Shown here: positions 25,532 through 33,980 of the stretch, piece by piece | Numbering within the stretch: position 1 is the stretch's first letter | Layout of the letters: every line of letters begins with the position of its first letter | Origin: Variovorax paradoxus | Lineage (GTDB): Bacteria > Pseudomonadota > Gammaproteobacteria > Burkholderiales > Burkholderiaceae_C | NCBI GenBank assembly: GCA_016806145.1 | Contig: CP063167.1 | Span: forward strand, 248,001 to 312,000 | Direction of reading: 5' to 3' | Length of the DNA stretch: 64,000 nt | Position numbers and translations under genes: made by a program | The notes under the pieces: generated by a model | Told to the model about the DNA's origin: nothing | The model's input: the letters and a program-made list of their open reading frames with translations, nothing else | The model's database searches: none

Positions 25532-25620
25532 CTCGTTTTCCACTTTATGGATCGAAAAAGAAACTATAGGCGAGTTTCGACATCCGCGGTCACCGGCGAG
25601 GCGCGAGGCGGTGCGGGAAC
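25532..25620 (-). promoter_or_regulatory. Promoter region of the Xre-pyrE unit
   Basis: An 89-base AT-richer gap between pyrC (upstream on the same strand) and the Xre gene. On the minus strand it carries TTTCTTTTTC followed by GATCCATA (octamer complement at 25546-25553), also found upstream of the MFS gene at 31180-31187. A separate promoter for regulator and pyrE is likely. Confidence 0.4.
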
Positions 25621-26691
25621 TCACGCCGCGACCGGCTCGGGCACGGGCGCGTCCCGCAGGGCCCACGGCAGGCGGCTGCCGCCGAGGAAGGGATGAAGCG
25701 CCCCGCCGGCCGCGAGTTCCACGTCCTGCGGCACCTCCCAGGACGAGCGCTCCAGCGTCACGCTCGCCTCGTTGGGTGCGAGGCCATAGAAGCGCGGACC
25801 GTTGAGGCTCGCGAAGGCCTCGAGCTTGTCGAGCGCGCCCTCCTCCTCGAACGCCGTGCAATAGCTCTGCAGCGCGACCGGCGCATTGAAGATGCCGGCA
25901 CAGCCGCAGCCCGTCTCCTTCAGCGTGCGAAGGTGCGGCGCGGAATCGGTCCCGAGGAAGAAACGCGCATCGCCCGAGGTCGCCACCCTGCGCAGCGCGA
26001 GCCGATGGCGTTCGCGCTTGAGCACCGGCAGACAGTACAAGTGCGGCCGGATGCCGCCGGTGAAGATCGCGTTGCGGTTGAACATCAGGTGCTGGGGCGT
26101 GATCGTCGCGGCGAGGCGCCCGCTCGCATCGGCCCTGACGAAGTCCGCGGCCTCCTCGGTCGTGATGTGCTCCAGCACCACCTTGAGCGCGGGAAAGTCG
26201 CGCAGCAGCGGACGCAGCGTCGATTCGATGAACACCGCCTCGCGGTCGAAGACGTCGACGGCCGGATCGGTGCTCTCGCCGTGCAGCAAGAGCGGCATGC
26301 CGATGGCCTGCATCGTCTCGAGCACCGGCGCCACCTTCGCGATCGACGTGACGCCATGCTCGGAATGCGTGGTGGCACCGGCCGGATACAGCTTCGCCGC
26401 GGTCAGCACGCCGTCCTCGAAGCCCCGACACAGGTCGTCGGCGGAGGTGCCGTCGCAGAGGTAGACCGTCATCAGCGGCACGAAGTCGGCACCCGGCGGC
26501 AGGGCCGCCACGATCCGCTCGCGGTAGGCCCGCGCGAGCGCGGTGGTCGTCACGGGGGTCTTGAGGTTCGGCATGACGATGGCGCGGCCGAACTGCGCGG
26601 CGCTGTAGGACAGCACCGTCTGCAGCATGGCGCCGTCGCGCAGGTGCAGGTGCCAGTCGTCGGGGCGGCGCAGGGTGATGCGGGTGGTCAT
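25621..26691 (-). CDS. pyrC: Dihydroorotase, PyrC (class II) type
   Basis: A 356-residue amidohydrolase matching E. coli-type dihydroorotases, which interconvert N-carbamoyl-aspartate and dihydroorotate at a binuclear zinc centre. Metal ligands are all visible: His14/His16 in [10 protein letters not shown], the carboxylated Lys100 in [14 protein letters not shown], His137 in LLLHGES, His175 in [10 protein letters not shown], and catalytic Asp249 in LGTDSAPH. It follows the M20 amidohydrolase by eight bases within an operon with PyrD and PyrK. In that setting it would open dihydroorotate to carbamoyl-aspartate rather than serve biosynthesis. Confidence 0.95.
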   Translation of the reverse strand: MTTRITLRRPDDWHLHLRDGAMLQTVLSYSAAQFGRAIVMPNLKTPVTTTALARAYRERIVAALPPGADFVPLMTVYLCDGTSADDLCRGFEDGVLTAAKLYPAGATTHSEHGVTSIAKVAPVLETMQAIGMPLLLHGESTDPAVDVFDREAVFIESTLRPLLRDFPALKVVLEHITTEEAADFVRADASGRLAATITPQHLMFNRNAIFTGGIRPHLYCLPVLKRERHRLALRRVATSGDARFFLGTDSAPHLRTLKETGCGCAGIFNAPVALQSYCTAFEEEGALDKLEAFASLNGPRFYGLAPNEASVTLERSSWEVPQDVELAAGGALHPFLGGSRLPWALRDAPVPEPVAA

Positions 26692-26699
26692 GGCAAGGC

Positions 26700-27959
26700 T
26701 CACTTCAATCGGGCGAAGGCCGCATCCATCGCGCCGACGCCGAGCATGAAATCCTCGATGTCCATCGCTTCGTGCGGATTGTGCGAACCATTCTGGTTCC
26801 GCACGAACAACATGCCGCTCGGGATGCCGGCATTGGCGAACAGCGAGGCGTCGTGCCCCGCGCCGCTCGGAATGAGCTCGAAGGCCGCCTCCTGCGCGGC
26901 GCAGGCCTCGGACAGCACGCCGCAGAGCTTCTCGTCCATGGTCGCGGGATCGCTGAGCAGGCGCCGGTCGAATTCGAAGCGCACGCCGCGCTCGCGCTCG
27001 ATCGAGCCGCATTCGGCGCGCATCAGCTGGTAGAAGGCCTCGAGCGTGTCGGTGCTCTTGCTGCGCGCCTCGAGGCTGAAGCTCACCTGCCCCGGAATGC
27101 GCGAGATCGAATGCTCGGCCGGATCGGTGCTGACGATGCCCGTGGTCACGACCAGGTCGGTGCCGCGCTCCAGCAGCACGCGCCAGTGCTCGTCGATGCG
27201 CATGATCAGGTCGGCGACCGCGAACATGGCGTCGTGGCGCAGCCAGCGCGGCACCACGCCCGAATGCTGCGCGTCGCCATGGCAGACCACGCGGTTGTGC
27301 CGCACGTTGCCGCGGATGCCCGAGACCACGGCCAGCGGAAGCTGGCGCGCGACCATCACCGGCCCCTGCTCGATGTGCAGCTCGAGGTAGGCCTTGATGC
27401 GCGCCTTGTCGAGCAGCGGCTGCTGCGCGCGGATCGCCTCCACGTCGGCGCCGCAGCGCCGCATGCAGGCCTCCATCGATTCGCCGGTGCTGCGCTGCTT
27501 GAGCGCGAGGTCGCTCTCGCTGACCTTGCCGAACAGCGCGCCCGAGCCCATGTAGGCCTTGCCGAACCAGGCGCTCTCCTCGCCGCGAAACGCGACCACC
27601 TCGAGCGGGCGCGCGTAGGGCGTGCCGCCGGCCTTCTGCGCGATGAGGCACAGAAGGCCCGCGACCACGCCCGCATAGCCGTCGAAGTTGCCGCCCTGCG
27701 GCACCGAGTCGATGTGCGATCCGCACCAGGTGACCGCGCTGGCCGCCGCGGTCTGCGGCAGGCCGAACACGAGGTTCGCGGCCCGGTCGGCACGGACCTC
27801 GAGCCCTTCGCTCGCGGCGAAGGCGCGCAGGTAGTCGGCGGTGTCCGATTCGCCGCGGCCGTAGCTCTGCCGCGTGACGCCGACCCCGTCGAAGGTCAGC
27901 TCGCGCACGTCGGAGAACAGCTTCTCGGCCATGGGGCGAAGTCCCGGCAGGCTCATCAT
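26700..27959 (-). CDS. M20-family carbamoyl-amino-acid amidohydrolase (ureidosuccinase candidate)
   Basis: A 419-residue zinc hydrolase of the allantoate amidohydrolase / N-carbamoyl-amino-acid hydrolase (AllC/HyuC) group. Metal ligands are seen at His82 in [15 protein letters not shown], Asp93, Glu127/128 in [10 protein letters not shown], His in [10 protein letters not shown] and a C-terminal His in SHNPHEAMD. These enzymes release CO2 and ammonia from an N-carbamoyl group. Encoded between dihydroorotate dehydrogenase and dihydroorotase, it is best explained as N-carbamoyl-aspartate hydrolase, the last step of orotate breakdown to aspartate. Allantoate or carbamoyl-beta-alanine remain possible substrates. 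Confidence 0.88.
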   Translation of the reverse strand: MMSLPGLRPMAEKLFSDVRELTFDGVGVTRQSYGRGESDTADYLRAFAASEGLEVRADRAANLVFGLPQTAAASAVTWCGSHIDSVPQGGNFDGYAGVVAGLLCLIAQKAGGTPYARPLEVVAFRGEESAWFGKAYMGSGALFGKVSESDLALKQRSTGESMEACMRRCGADVEAIRAQQPLLDKARIKAYLELHIEQGPVMVARQLPLAVVSGIRGNVRHNRVVCHGDAQHSGVVPRWLRHDAMFAVADLIMRIDEHWRVLLERGTDLVVTTGIVSTDPAEHSISRIPGQVSFSLEARSKSTDTLEAFYQLMRAECGSIERERGVRFEFDRRLLSDPATMDEKLCGVLSEACAAQEAAFELIPSGAGHDASLFANAGIPSGMLFVRNQNGSHNPHEAMDIEDFMLGVGAMDAAFARLK

Positions 27960-27972
27960 CCTTGCCCCTCCC

Positions 27973-28923
27973 CTAGCCCGACTGCTGCGCGAAGCGCAGC
28001 CAGCGGTCCGAGAGCTGGCGGTCGAGCTTGACCTGGCCAGTGAGGTCGCGGATGTTCTTCACGCCCATCTCGTCGCAGTACGCGATCAGGCCGTCGATGA
28101 TCTTCTGCATCGCGCCCGGGTCGATGAAGGAGGCCGTGCCCACCTGCACCGCGCTCGCGCCGGCCAGCATGAACTCGACCGCGTCGTGCGCGCTCGCGAT
28201 GCCGCCACAGCCGATGACCGGGATGCGCACGCTGCGGTAGCACTGATGCACCATGCGCAGCGCGATCGGCTTGATGGCCGGCCCCGACAGGCCGCCCATC
28301 ACGTTGCCGAGCATGGGCTTGCGGGTGCGCACGTCGATCGACATGGCCAGCACCGTGTTGCCCATCACGAGCGCATCGGCGCCGGCCTCTTCCGCGGCCC
28401 GCGCGACCGTCGCCACGTGCGAGGCATTGGGCGTGAGCTTGGCCCACACGGGATGGTGCGTGCGGCGGCGGATCGCGCTCACGACCTTGTAGGTGGTCTC
28501 GGGCGTCATCGCGAAGGCCATGCCGTCGGCCTCGAGGTTGGGGCAGGAGATGTTGGCCTCGATCACCGCCACTTCGGGCAGCGACATCTCGGCCACCGCG
28601 TCGGCGAACTCGTCGACCGTGTCCGCCGAGATCGAGACCACGACGGGCGTGTCGAAGCGCGTGTAGGGCGGCAGCACCGTCTCGCGGTAGTAGTCCAGGC
28701 CCTTGCTCGGAATGCCGATCGCATTGAGCATGCCGCCGCGGGTTTCCGCCACGCGCGGCGTCGGGTTGCCGGCACGGCTCTTGGGCGAGACGCTCTTGAT
28801 GACCAGCGCGCCCAGCCGGTTGAAGTCGAGCGCTTCCGCGTACTCGATGGCGAAGCAGCCCGAGGCCGGCATGACCGGGTTGCGCAGGCCGACGTCGCCG
28901 ACCCTGACGTTGAGATCAGCCAA
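27973..28923 (-). CDS. pyrD: Dihydroorotate dehydrogenase, class 1B catalytic subunit
   Basis: A 316-residue FMN barrel enzyme. The catalytic base is Cys127 in EANISCPN, as in class 1 enzymes (class 2 has serine). PVIGCGGIASAHDAVEFM is the FMN-phosphate site. There is no N-terminal membrane-binding extension, which rules out the class 2 enzyme usual in proteobacteria. The start is a TTG at 28923 overlapping the pyrK-like stop by eight bases, supported by GGAGG six bases upstream. With the PyrK-type partner it would couple orotate/dihydroorotate to NAD, a reversible reaction suited to orotate reduction. Confidence 0.92.
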   Translation of the reverse strand: MADLNVRVGDVGLRNPVMPASGCFAIEYAEALDFNRLGALVIKSVSPKSRAGNPTPRVAETRGGMLNAIGIPSKGLDYYRETVLPPYTRFDTPVVVSISADTVDEFADAVAEMSLPEVAVIEANISCPNLEADGMAFAMTPETTYKVVSAIRRRTHHPVWAKLTPNASHVATVARAAEEAGADALVMGNTVLAMSIDVRTRKPMLGNVMGGLSGPAIKPIALRMVHQCYRSVRIPVIGCGGIASAHDAVEFMLAGASAVQVGTASFIDPGAMQKIIDGLIAYCDEMGVKNIRDLTGQVKLDRQLSDRWLRFAQQSG

Positions 28924-29827
28924 ACTCCACCTCCCCGACCACGTCGCCGATGGGAAACACGGGACCTTCGCGGCAGACGCGCAGGAATTGCTTGTCGCCC
29001 TCGCGGTTGAACAGCCTGACGCAGGACAGGCACACGCCCATGCCGCAGGCCATGCGCTGTTCCATCGCCACCTCGCCCCGGGTGCCCGGATGGTCGGCGA
29101 GGATGCGTTGCAGCAGCATCAGCACGCGGTGCGAGCCGCAGGTGTAGACGGCGTCGTGGTGCCGTTCGCCGAGCAGCCGGCGCACCAGCGTGTCCATGGC
29201 CTCCACCGAGGAGCTGCCGTCGGAGTCGTAGACGCAATGCACGTCGGCTTCGGCGCCGCGCAGGAACTCGTCGCGCATCAGGTCCTTGGGCGCGCGTGCC
29301 GACATCACCGCCGTGATCGCGATGCCCATGCTGGCTGCCTGCCGCAGCAGCGGCGCCATCGTCGCCAGGCCGACGCCGCGCGCGACGACCATGATGCGTT
29401 CGTCGCCCGGCGGCAGCGTGAAGGTGTTGCCCAGCGGGCCGACGATGTCCATCGCGCCGCCGACGGGCAGCGAGGCCAGCGCGTGGGTTCCGGTGCCGGT
29501 GACGTTGTAGAGGAACTCGATCGTGCCCGCCTCCGGCCCCACGCCGTAGACGCTCATCGGGCGCAGCAGGAAGGGTTGGAGGTCGTTCGTCGTCGGGCAC
29601 TTCAGCTGGTAGAACTGCCCGGGCCTGGTCGCGCTCGCCAGGTCGGCCGGCGCGCTGAGCTTCAGGTACTTGTAGCGGTCGTTGACCCAGCGGTGCTCGG
29701 CGACCTCGCAACGGTACGAGGCCACGGATTGCGCGTTGCGCTGGAAGCAGGCGTCCTCGCCCTTTGGCACGGGCGGATGCACGGGCCGGAACGCGGGCGA
29801 CTGGTGGTCGATGGTGGCGAGCATCAT
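28916..29827 (-). CDS. pyrK: PyrK-like electron-transfer subunit of dihydroorotate dehydrogenase
   Basis: A 303-residue FAD/NAD-binding reductase of the PyrK family. The FAD site is FLLRPMSVYG, the NAD-domain motif is MVVARGVGLATMAPLL, and the C-terminal 2Fe-2S cluster ligands are Cys261, Cys266, Cys269 and Cys285 (ACGMGVCLSC, then LRVCREG). It is longer than typical PyrK (about 260) through a roughly 35-residue N-terminal extension. Of the two adjacent ATGs, the one at 29827 overlaps the MFS stop as ATGA and has AGGAG five bases upstream. It passes electrons between NAD(H) and the PyrD FMN. Confidence 0.9.
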   Translation of the reverse strand: MMLATIDHQSPAFRPVHPPVPKGEDACFQRNAQSVASYRCEVAEHRWVNDRYKYLKLSAPADLASATRPGQFYQLKCPTTNDLQPFLLRPMSVYGVGPEAGTIEFLYNVTGTGTHALASLPVGGAMDIVGPLGNTFTLPPGDERIMVVARGVGLATMAPLLRQAASMGIAITAVMSARAPKDLMRDEFLRGAEADVHCVYDSDGSSSVEAMDTLVRRLLGERHHDAVYTCGSHRVLMLLQRILADHPGTRGEVAMEQRMACGMGVCLSCVRLFNREGDKQFLRVCREGPVFPIGDVVGEVEFG

Positions 29828-31065
29828 TCGAGCTCCTTGCCCTTGAGTTCGGGAATGAGGAAGTAGGTGGCGACCATGTCGACCAGGTAGATCGCGGCGA
29901 GCAGCGCGATCGCGATCTGGAACGAATAGGCGGCGACCATTGCGCCGACCACCACCGGGCCGAATCCGCCGATGCCGCGGCCGAGGTTGAACAGCACGTT
30001 CTGCGCCGTGGCGCGTGCTTCCGTGGGATAGGCCTCGGAGATCAGCGCGCCGTAGCCGCCCAGCATGCCGTTGACGAACATGCCGAGCACCGCGCCCACC
30101 CACAGCAGCGAAACCGGATCGGACAGCTGGGAGTACGCCAGCACCATCGCCACGGCGCCGGCCTGGAACAGCAGGAAGCTCGGCTTGCGCCCGATGCGGT
30201 CGGCCAGCTGGCCGAAGACGAAGATGCCCAGCATCATCCCGAGGATGGTCACCGAGGTCCACATGGCCGACTTCGTGAGGTTGAAGCCGAGCTTGTTGGC
30301 CAGGAAGCTCGGCATCCAGATCATGATCCCGTAGTAGCCGAAGTTCTGCACCGCGCACAGCACGACGATGCCCAGGCTGGTGCGGGTCGTCTGCGCGTCC
30401 TTGACCAGCAGCTTGAAGGACCTCAGGCGCGAGCCCCGGGCCTTGGGCTTGCGCACGAACACCTCGGGCTCGTGCAGCTTGTTGCGGATCACCCAGGCCA
30501 CGAGCGCGGGCACGACGCCGACCAGGAACATGCCGCGCCAGCCGATGTGCGGCATCAGCAGCGGCGTGAGCAAGGCCGCGCCGAGCACGCCGAGTTGCCA
30601 GCCCAGCGCCACATAGGAAGACACGCGCGCCCTATGCCTGGCGGGCCAGGCCTCGGCCGCCAGCGCCATGCCGATGCCGAACTCGCCGCCCAGGCCGATG
30701 CCCGCGATGGTGCGGTAGACCAGCAGGTCCCAGTAGCCCTGCGCGAAGGCACAGAGCCCGGTGAAGACCGCGAACAGGACGATGGTCCAGGTCATCACGC
30801 GGATGCGCCCGAAGTGATCGCTGAGCGAGCCGAAGACGATGCCGCCGACGACGGCGCCGACCAGCGTCCAGCTCACCAGCGAGCCGGCCTGGCCCGGCGT
30901 GAGGTGCAGGTCGGCCGAGATGGCCGTGAGCATGAAGCCCAGGATCAGCAGGTCGAAGCCGTCCATCGCATAGCCGATGGCGGAACCGGCCAGCGCCTTC
31001 CAGGCGTAGCCCGAGACGGCGTCGTCGCGTGGTGCGGAGGCGGTCGAATCTGGGGTGGATGACAC
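29824..31065 (-). CDS. MFS transporter, aromatic-acid:H+ symporter type, orotate uptake candidate
   Basis: A 413-residue major facilitator of the AAHS/sugar-porter type with 12 predicted membrane segments. Signature loops GSLSDHFGRIRVMT (between helices 2 and 3) and GQLADRIGRKP (between 8 and 9) are intact, and AIGYAMDGFDLLILGF in helix 1 is typical of aromatic-acid carriers. The GTG start at 31065 is chosen because AGGAG lies seven bases upstream; longer readings enter the promoter. It is the first gene of the operon with the class 1B dihydroorotate dehydrogenase, so orotate is the natural guess for its substrate. Confidence 0.88.
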   Translation of the reverse strand: MSSTPDSTASAPRDDAVSGYAWKALAGSAIGYAMDGFDLLILGFMLTAISADLHLTPGQAGSLVSWTLVGAVVGGIVFGSLSDHFGRIRVMTWTIVLFAVFTGLCAFAQGYWDLLVYRTIAGIGLGGEFGIGMALAAEAWPARHRARVSSYVALGWQLGVLGAALLTPLLMPHIGWRGMFLVGVVPALVAWVIRNKLHEPEVFVRKPKARGSRLRSFKLLVKDAQTTRTSLGIVVLCAVQNFGYYGIMIWMPSFLANKLGFNLTKSAMWTSVTILGMMLGIFVFGQLADRIGRKPSFLLFQAGAVAMVLAYSQLSDPVSLLWVGAVLGMFVNGMLGGYGALISEAYPTEARATAQNVLFNLGRGIGGFGPVVVGAMVAAYSFQIAIALLAAIYLVDMVATYFLIPELKGKELE

Positions 31066-31277
31066 GTCAGGACTCCTGGTTCGACGCGGAAAGGCCGGCG
31101 CCGGCGAATGGATGGGCCATGGAAACGGTCTCGACATGGAGTCCGTTTCGCTCATTTGCGATACTAGTATCAAAAAAGATATGGATCAAGAAAAAGTTCA
31201 CCGGGCTTGTCTCTGTGGATGGATGAAAGGAACGAGGGAAACCGGGGGATCGAGCCTGGCATCGGCTCGCGCGGCCG
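31066..31277 (-). promoter_or_regulatory. Promoter region of the orotate operon with a 12-base palindrome
   Basis: An AT-rich gap between the porin gene and the MFS gene. GATACTAGTATC at 31160-31171 is a perfect palindrome. Next to it the octamer TATGGATC (31180-31187) is shared with the promoter of the Xre regulator. Both lie about 95-125 bases upstream of the MFS start. These are the best candidates for the operon operator. Confidence 0.45.
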
Positions 31278-32336
31278 CTAGAAGCGGTGGCGGATGCCGA
31301 CGCCGAGGCTGTTGCCGCCCGCGATGGCGGTCGCGCGATCGCGCATGAGGACGGCATAGACGTCGGTTCGCTTCGACAGGTAGTGATCGTAGGCCAGGCT
31401 CACCGTCGTGCGGGTGCCGTCGTAGGAGCCGGCGATCTTCGTCCTCGCGACGGCCGCGAGGATCTGACCCGCGGTCGAACCGACCGGCACGCTGGCGCCG
31501 AGGGAGCTCGTGGTGCCGCGATAGCCCGTCGCTTCGGCCTTCGACCGACCATAGCTCGCATAGGCCTTGAGCAGGCCGAAGTCGTAGGCCCCGCCCAGCA
31601 TCCAGTCCTTGCGCGTGGTGGGCACCACCGCGCCGGCGACCGTGGCCGTGATGACGCCCGGGTTGACCGGGTTGGAGATCTGGTCGCGCTCGTAGAAGCC
31701 CGCCACCGTGAGCGGCCCGCTGACGTAGGTCGCGCTGATGCCGGTGTTGTTCTTCCCCTTGTAGCCGGTGTCGCTGGATTGCTCGCCGAACTGGTAATGC
31801 AGGTTCACGCGCAGGCCGCCGAAGCTCGGCGTGCTGTAGATGAGCTGGTTGCTCCAGCCGGTATCGGAGGGCGAGGTGCGGTACAGCCAGCGCGCGGTGT
31901 TGACGTTGGCATGCAGCACCAGCGGCGAGAACGCGAAGGAGTTGCCGAAGGGGTTGACCAGCACGGTCGGGATGAAGTTCGGCGCCGCGGCGCGCCCGAG
32001 CTGAAGGCTGCCGTAGGCACCGGAGATGCCGACGTTGGCATCGCGCGCGAAATAGGGGTCGCCGTCAAAGCGGCCCGATTTGCCGGTATCGGCGCGAAAG
32101 AAGGAGTTGAGCGCGAAGTAGGCCTTGAGCCCGCCGCCCAGGTCCTCGGTACCGGCGAAGCCGAAGAACGAGGTGGTCATGCCGCCGCTTCCAAGGACCT
32201 TGGTGCGGCCGAGGTCGCCCGCATAACGCATCGATCCCGCGTATTCGTCGATCAATCCCTGCACCGACACACTGCTCTGCGCGCAGGCGCAACAAGCCGT
32301 CGACAGCGCGACGGCGGCAACTACAAGACTCTTCAT
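31278..32336 (-). CDS. Gram-negative general porin
   Basis: A 352-residue outer-membrane porin of the beta-proteobacterial OmpC-like family. It has a signal peptide (MKSLVVAAVALSTACCACA, cleavage near residue 19), a first strand SSVSVQGLIDEYAGS, alternating beta-strand sequence throughout and the terminal strand GVGIRHRF ending in phenylalanine. Trimeric porins of this type admit small hydrophilic solutes. It lies upstream of the MFS gene on the same strand, so it may supply the outer-membrane step for the same substrate. The 212-base gap allows separate promoters. Confidence 0.92.
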   Translation of the reverse strand: MKSLVVAAVALSTACCACAQSSVSVQGLIDEYAGSMRYAGDLGRTKVLGSGGMTTSFFGFAGTEDLGGGLKAYFALNSFFRADTGKSGRFDGDPYFARDANVGISGAYGSLQLGRAAAPNFIPTVLVNPFGNSFAFSPLVLHANVNTARWLYRTSPSDTGWSNQLIYSTPSFGGLRVNLHYQFGEQSSDTGYKGKNNTGISATYVSGPLTVAGFYERDQISNPVNPGVITATVAGAVVPTTRKDWMLGGAYDFGLLKAYASYGRSKAEATGYRGTTSSLGASVPVGSTAGQILAAVARTKIAGSYDGTRTTVSLAYDHYLSKRTDVYAVLMRDRATAIAGGNSLGVGIRHRF

Positions 32337-32658
32337 GGGTGGCTCACTTCTCAAGGCTCGAGGGAACGCCGGGCGCCCCTTCGCGGCACGCCCGAACGAT
32401 GGACAGGGGCTCTGGCACGGGTGCACCGGCATGAGGCGTATCGCCTCGAAAACTCGGCACATCCGATAAAAAAGCACCATTAAAGAAACCAGGCTCAAAA
32501 ACGAGACTGGATTCTGGCGCGGTTCCGCAAGATCGATGCCAAGGGTTTTCGAGCGGTCTGGGCCGAGCGCTTTCGCGCTATTCGCGTGCGCTCGACGCGG
32601 GGGCGAACAGCCGCGGTGCAGCGCGCCGCCACGCTGATCCCGGCCAAGTCGGCCTGAC
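32337..32658. other. Intergenic region upstream of the porin
   Basis: This stretch must contain the porin promoter; the AT-rich part near 32465-32500 is the likeliest place. From about 32537 an open plus-strand frame (AVWAERFRAIRVRSTRGR) ends just before 32659. It may be more of the decayed gene described next, but it is too short to identify. Confidence 0.4.
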
Positions 32659-32871
32659 ATGAAGCACGACCGCCTGCCCATGGCCGACACCGCATCCACC
32701 CCCGGCCTGACGCGCCGCGCCGGCGAGGTCGGCACCGTGCTGACCGCGCCCTCGGTCCTCAACGCCGTGTTCGCGGCCACCGGCAAGCGCATCCGCCGGC
32801 TGCCGTTCGCCGCGGAAGAACTCCAGCGGGCATGGAGCGCCGCGCCACCCACGATTGAAAATCCACGATGA
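32659..32871 (+). pseudogene. C-terminal remnant of a xanthine-dehydrogenase-type molybdenum subunit
   Basis: A 70-codon frame contains GEVGTVLTAPSVLNAVFAATG followed by KRIRRLPF. This is the conserved C-terminal end of aldehyde oxidase/isoquinoline 1-oxidoreductase large subunits, where the usual form is APALANAVFAATGKR with RRLP. The roughly 700 residues expected before it are absent, so this is a truncated relic. A 44-codon frame (32868-33002) starts in the stop codon and runs into the convergent LysR gene; it is probably meaningless. Confidence 0.6.
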
Positions 32872-32967
32872 CAACGAACGAGCTCGGACCGAAGCTGATT
32901 GCTGCCTGCCTGGCGGTCCTGGGAGGGATCGGCGCCGCGCTGATCGGCGCACGCCGGCCCGGGCGCC

Positions 32968-33870
32968 TCAGCGCCGCCTCGGAGCCGTGCGCTGCTGCAT
33001 GAAGTCGATGAAGGCGCGCAGCTTGCGCGGCACGTGCATGCGGCTGGCGTGGTAGAGGTGGAAGCCCGGGAAGCTGGGCCACCAGGGCTTGAGCAAGGGC
33101 ACGAGCCGGCCGCTCGCGAGGTCGTCGTGCACCTGGGCCTCGAACACGCAGGCGATGCCGGCGCCGGCGCGCGCGGCGCTCAGCAGCACGTCGCCGTCGT
33201 TGGTGAGGATGGCGGCATCGACCTCCACCTCGAAGTCGCGGCCCTTGTTCGAATACTCCCAGCGGTAGACGCCGTTGCTCAGCCGGATGTTGATGCAGCG
33301 GTGCTGGCTCAGCTCCTCGGGCGTGCGCGGCGCCGCGCGTCCCTTCAGGTAGTTCGGCGCCGCGATGGTCGCGATGCGATGCGGGCCGCCGAGCGGCACG
33401 GCGACGACCTCCTGCGCGAGGTTCTCGCCGAGCCGGATGCCCGCGTCGAAGCCGCTGCCGATGAGATCGACGAGCGCGTTGTCGCAATGCAGCTCGAGCC
33501 TGATGTCCGGATAGGCCTGCGCGAACGCGGCCAGATGCGGCAGCAGCAGCAGTTCGAACGCGACGCGCGAGAGGTTGATGCGCAGCAGGCCGGCCGGCTT
33601 CTCGCGCACCTCGTTGACGCGCTCCACGGCAGCCGACAGAGCCGCCAGCGCGGGCGCCGCATCCTGCAGGAAGCTCTGTCCGATCTCCGTGACGCTGACG
33701 CGCCGCGTGGAGCGGTCGAGCAGCCGCACGCCGAGCCGCTTCTCGAGCGAACGCAGCGTCTGCGACAGCGCCGAGGGCGATACGCCGAGTTCGGCCGCGG
33801 CACGCGTGAAGCTGCCGTGATGCGCGACGCGGGCGAAAACCGCGATGAAGGGGATGAGGTCGGGAGCCAT
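32968..33870 (-). CDS. LysR-family regulator (divergent from an SDR)
   Basis: A 300-residue LysR protein. The HTH occupies residues 1-62 (HHGSFTRAAAELGVSPSALS then QTLRSLEKRLG). The effector domain is of the CrgA/PecT-like subclass, seen in ALVDLIGSGFDAGIRLGENL. The start MAPDLIPF at 33870 is used in place of the upstream TTG/ATG readings since it fits the family N-terminus. It is divergent from the SDR at 33981 with overlapping dyads between them; such pairs usually regulate each other. Confidence 0.9.
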   Translation of the reverse strand: MAPDLIPFIAVFARVAHHGSFTRAAAELGVSPSALSQTLRSLEKRLGVRLLDRSTRRVSVTEIGQSFLQDAAPALAALSAAVERVNEVREKPAGLLRINLSRVAFELLLLPHLAAFAQAYPDIRLELHCDNALVDLIGSGFDAGIRLGENLAQEVVAVPLGGPHRIATIAAPNYLKGRAAPRTPEELSQHRCINIRLSNGVYRWEYSNKGRDFEVEVDAAILTNDGDVLLSAARAGAGIACVFEAQVHDDLASGRLVPLLKPWWPSFPGFHLYHASRMHVPRKLRAFIDFMQQRTAPRRR

Positions 33871-33871
33871 C

Positions 33872-33895
33872 GCTTCATTATGAAGCTCGACTTCA
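33872..33895. promoter_or_regulatory. Tandem dyads, probable LysR box
   Basis: GCTTCAT T ATGAAGC (33872-33886) is a perfect inverted repeat. Its right arm also forms TGAAG CTCGA CTTCA (33881-33895). They sit directly upstream of the LysR start and in the divergent promoter of the SDR gene, as expected for an autoregulatory LysR site. Confidence 0.5.
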
Positions 33896-33980
33896 AACCG
33901 CATCGACCCGATCCATATTTCAATTCAGCAATCGGCGGCCTATCGTCGGGTCCAACGCTTCACCATTCAAAGGATTCACC

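Noticed and set aside
32868..33002. A 44-codon frame with a hydrophobic segment starting in the stop of the pseudogene
   Set aside because: It has a membrane-like stretch and an ATGA overlap, but it depends on a decayed gene, runs into the end of the convergent LysR gene and has no ribosome site of its own.
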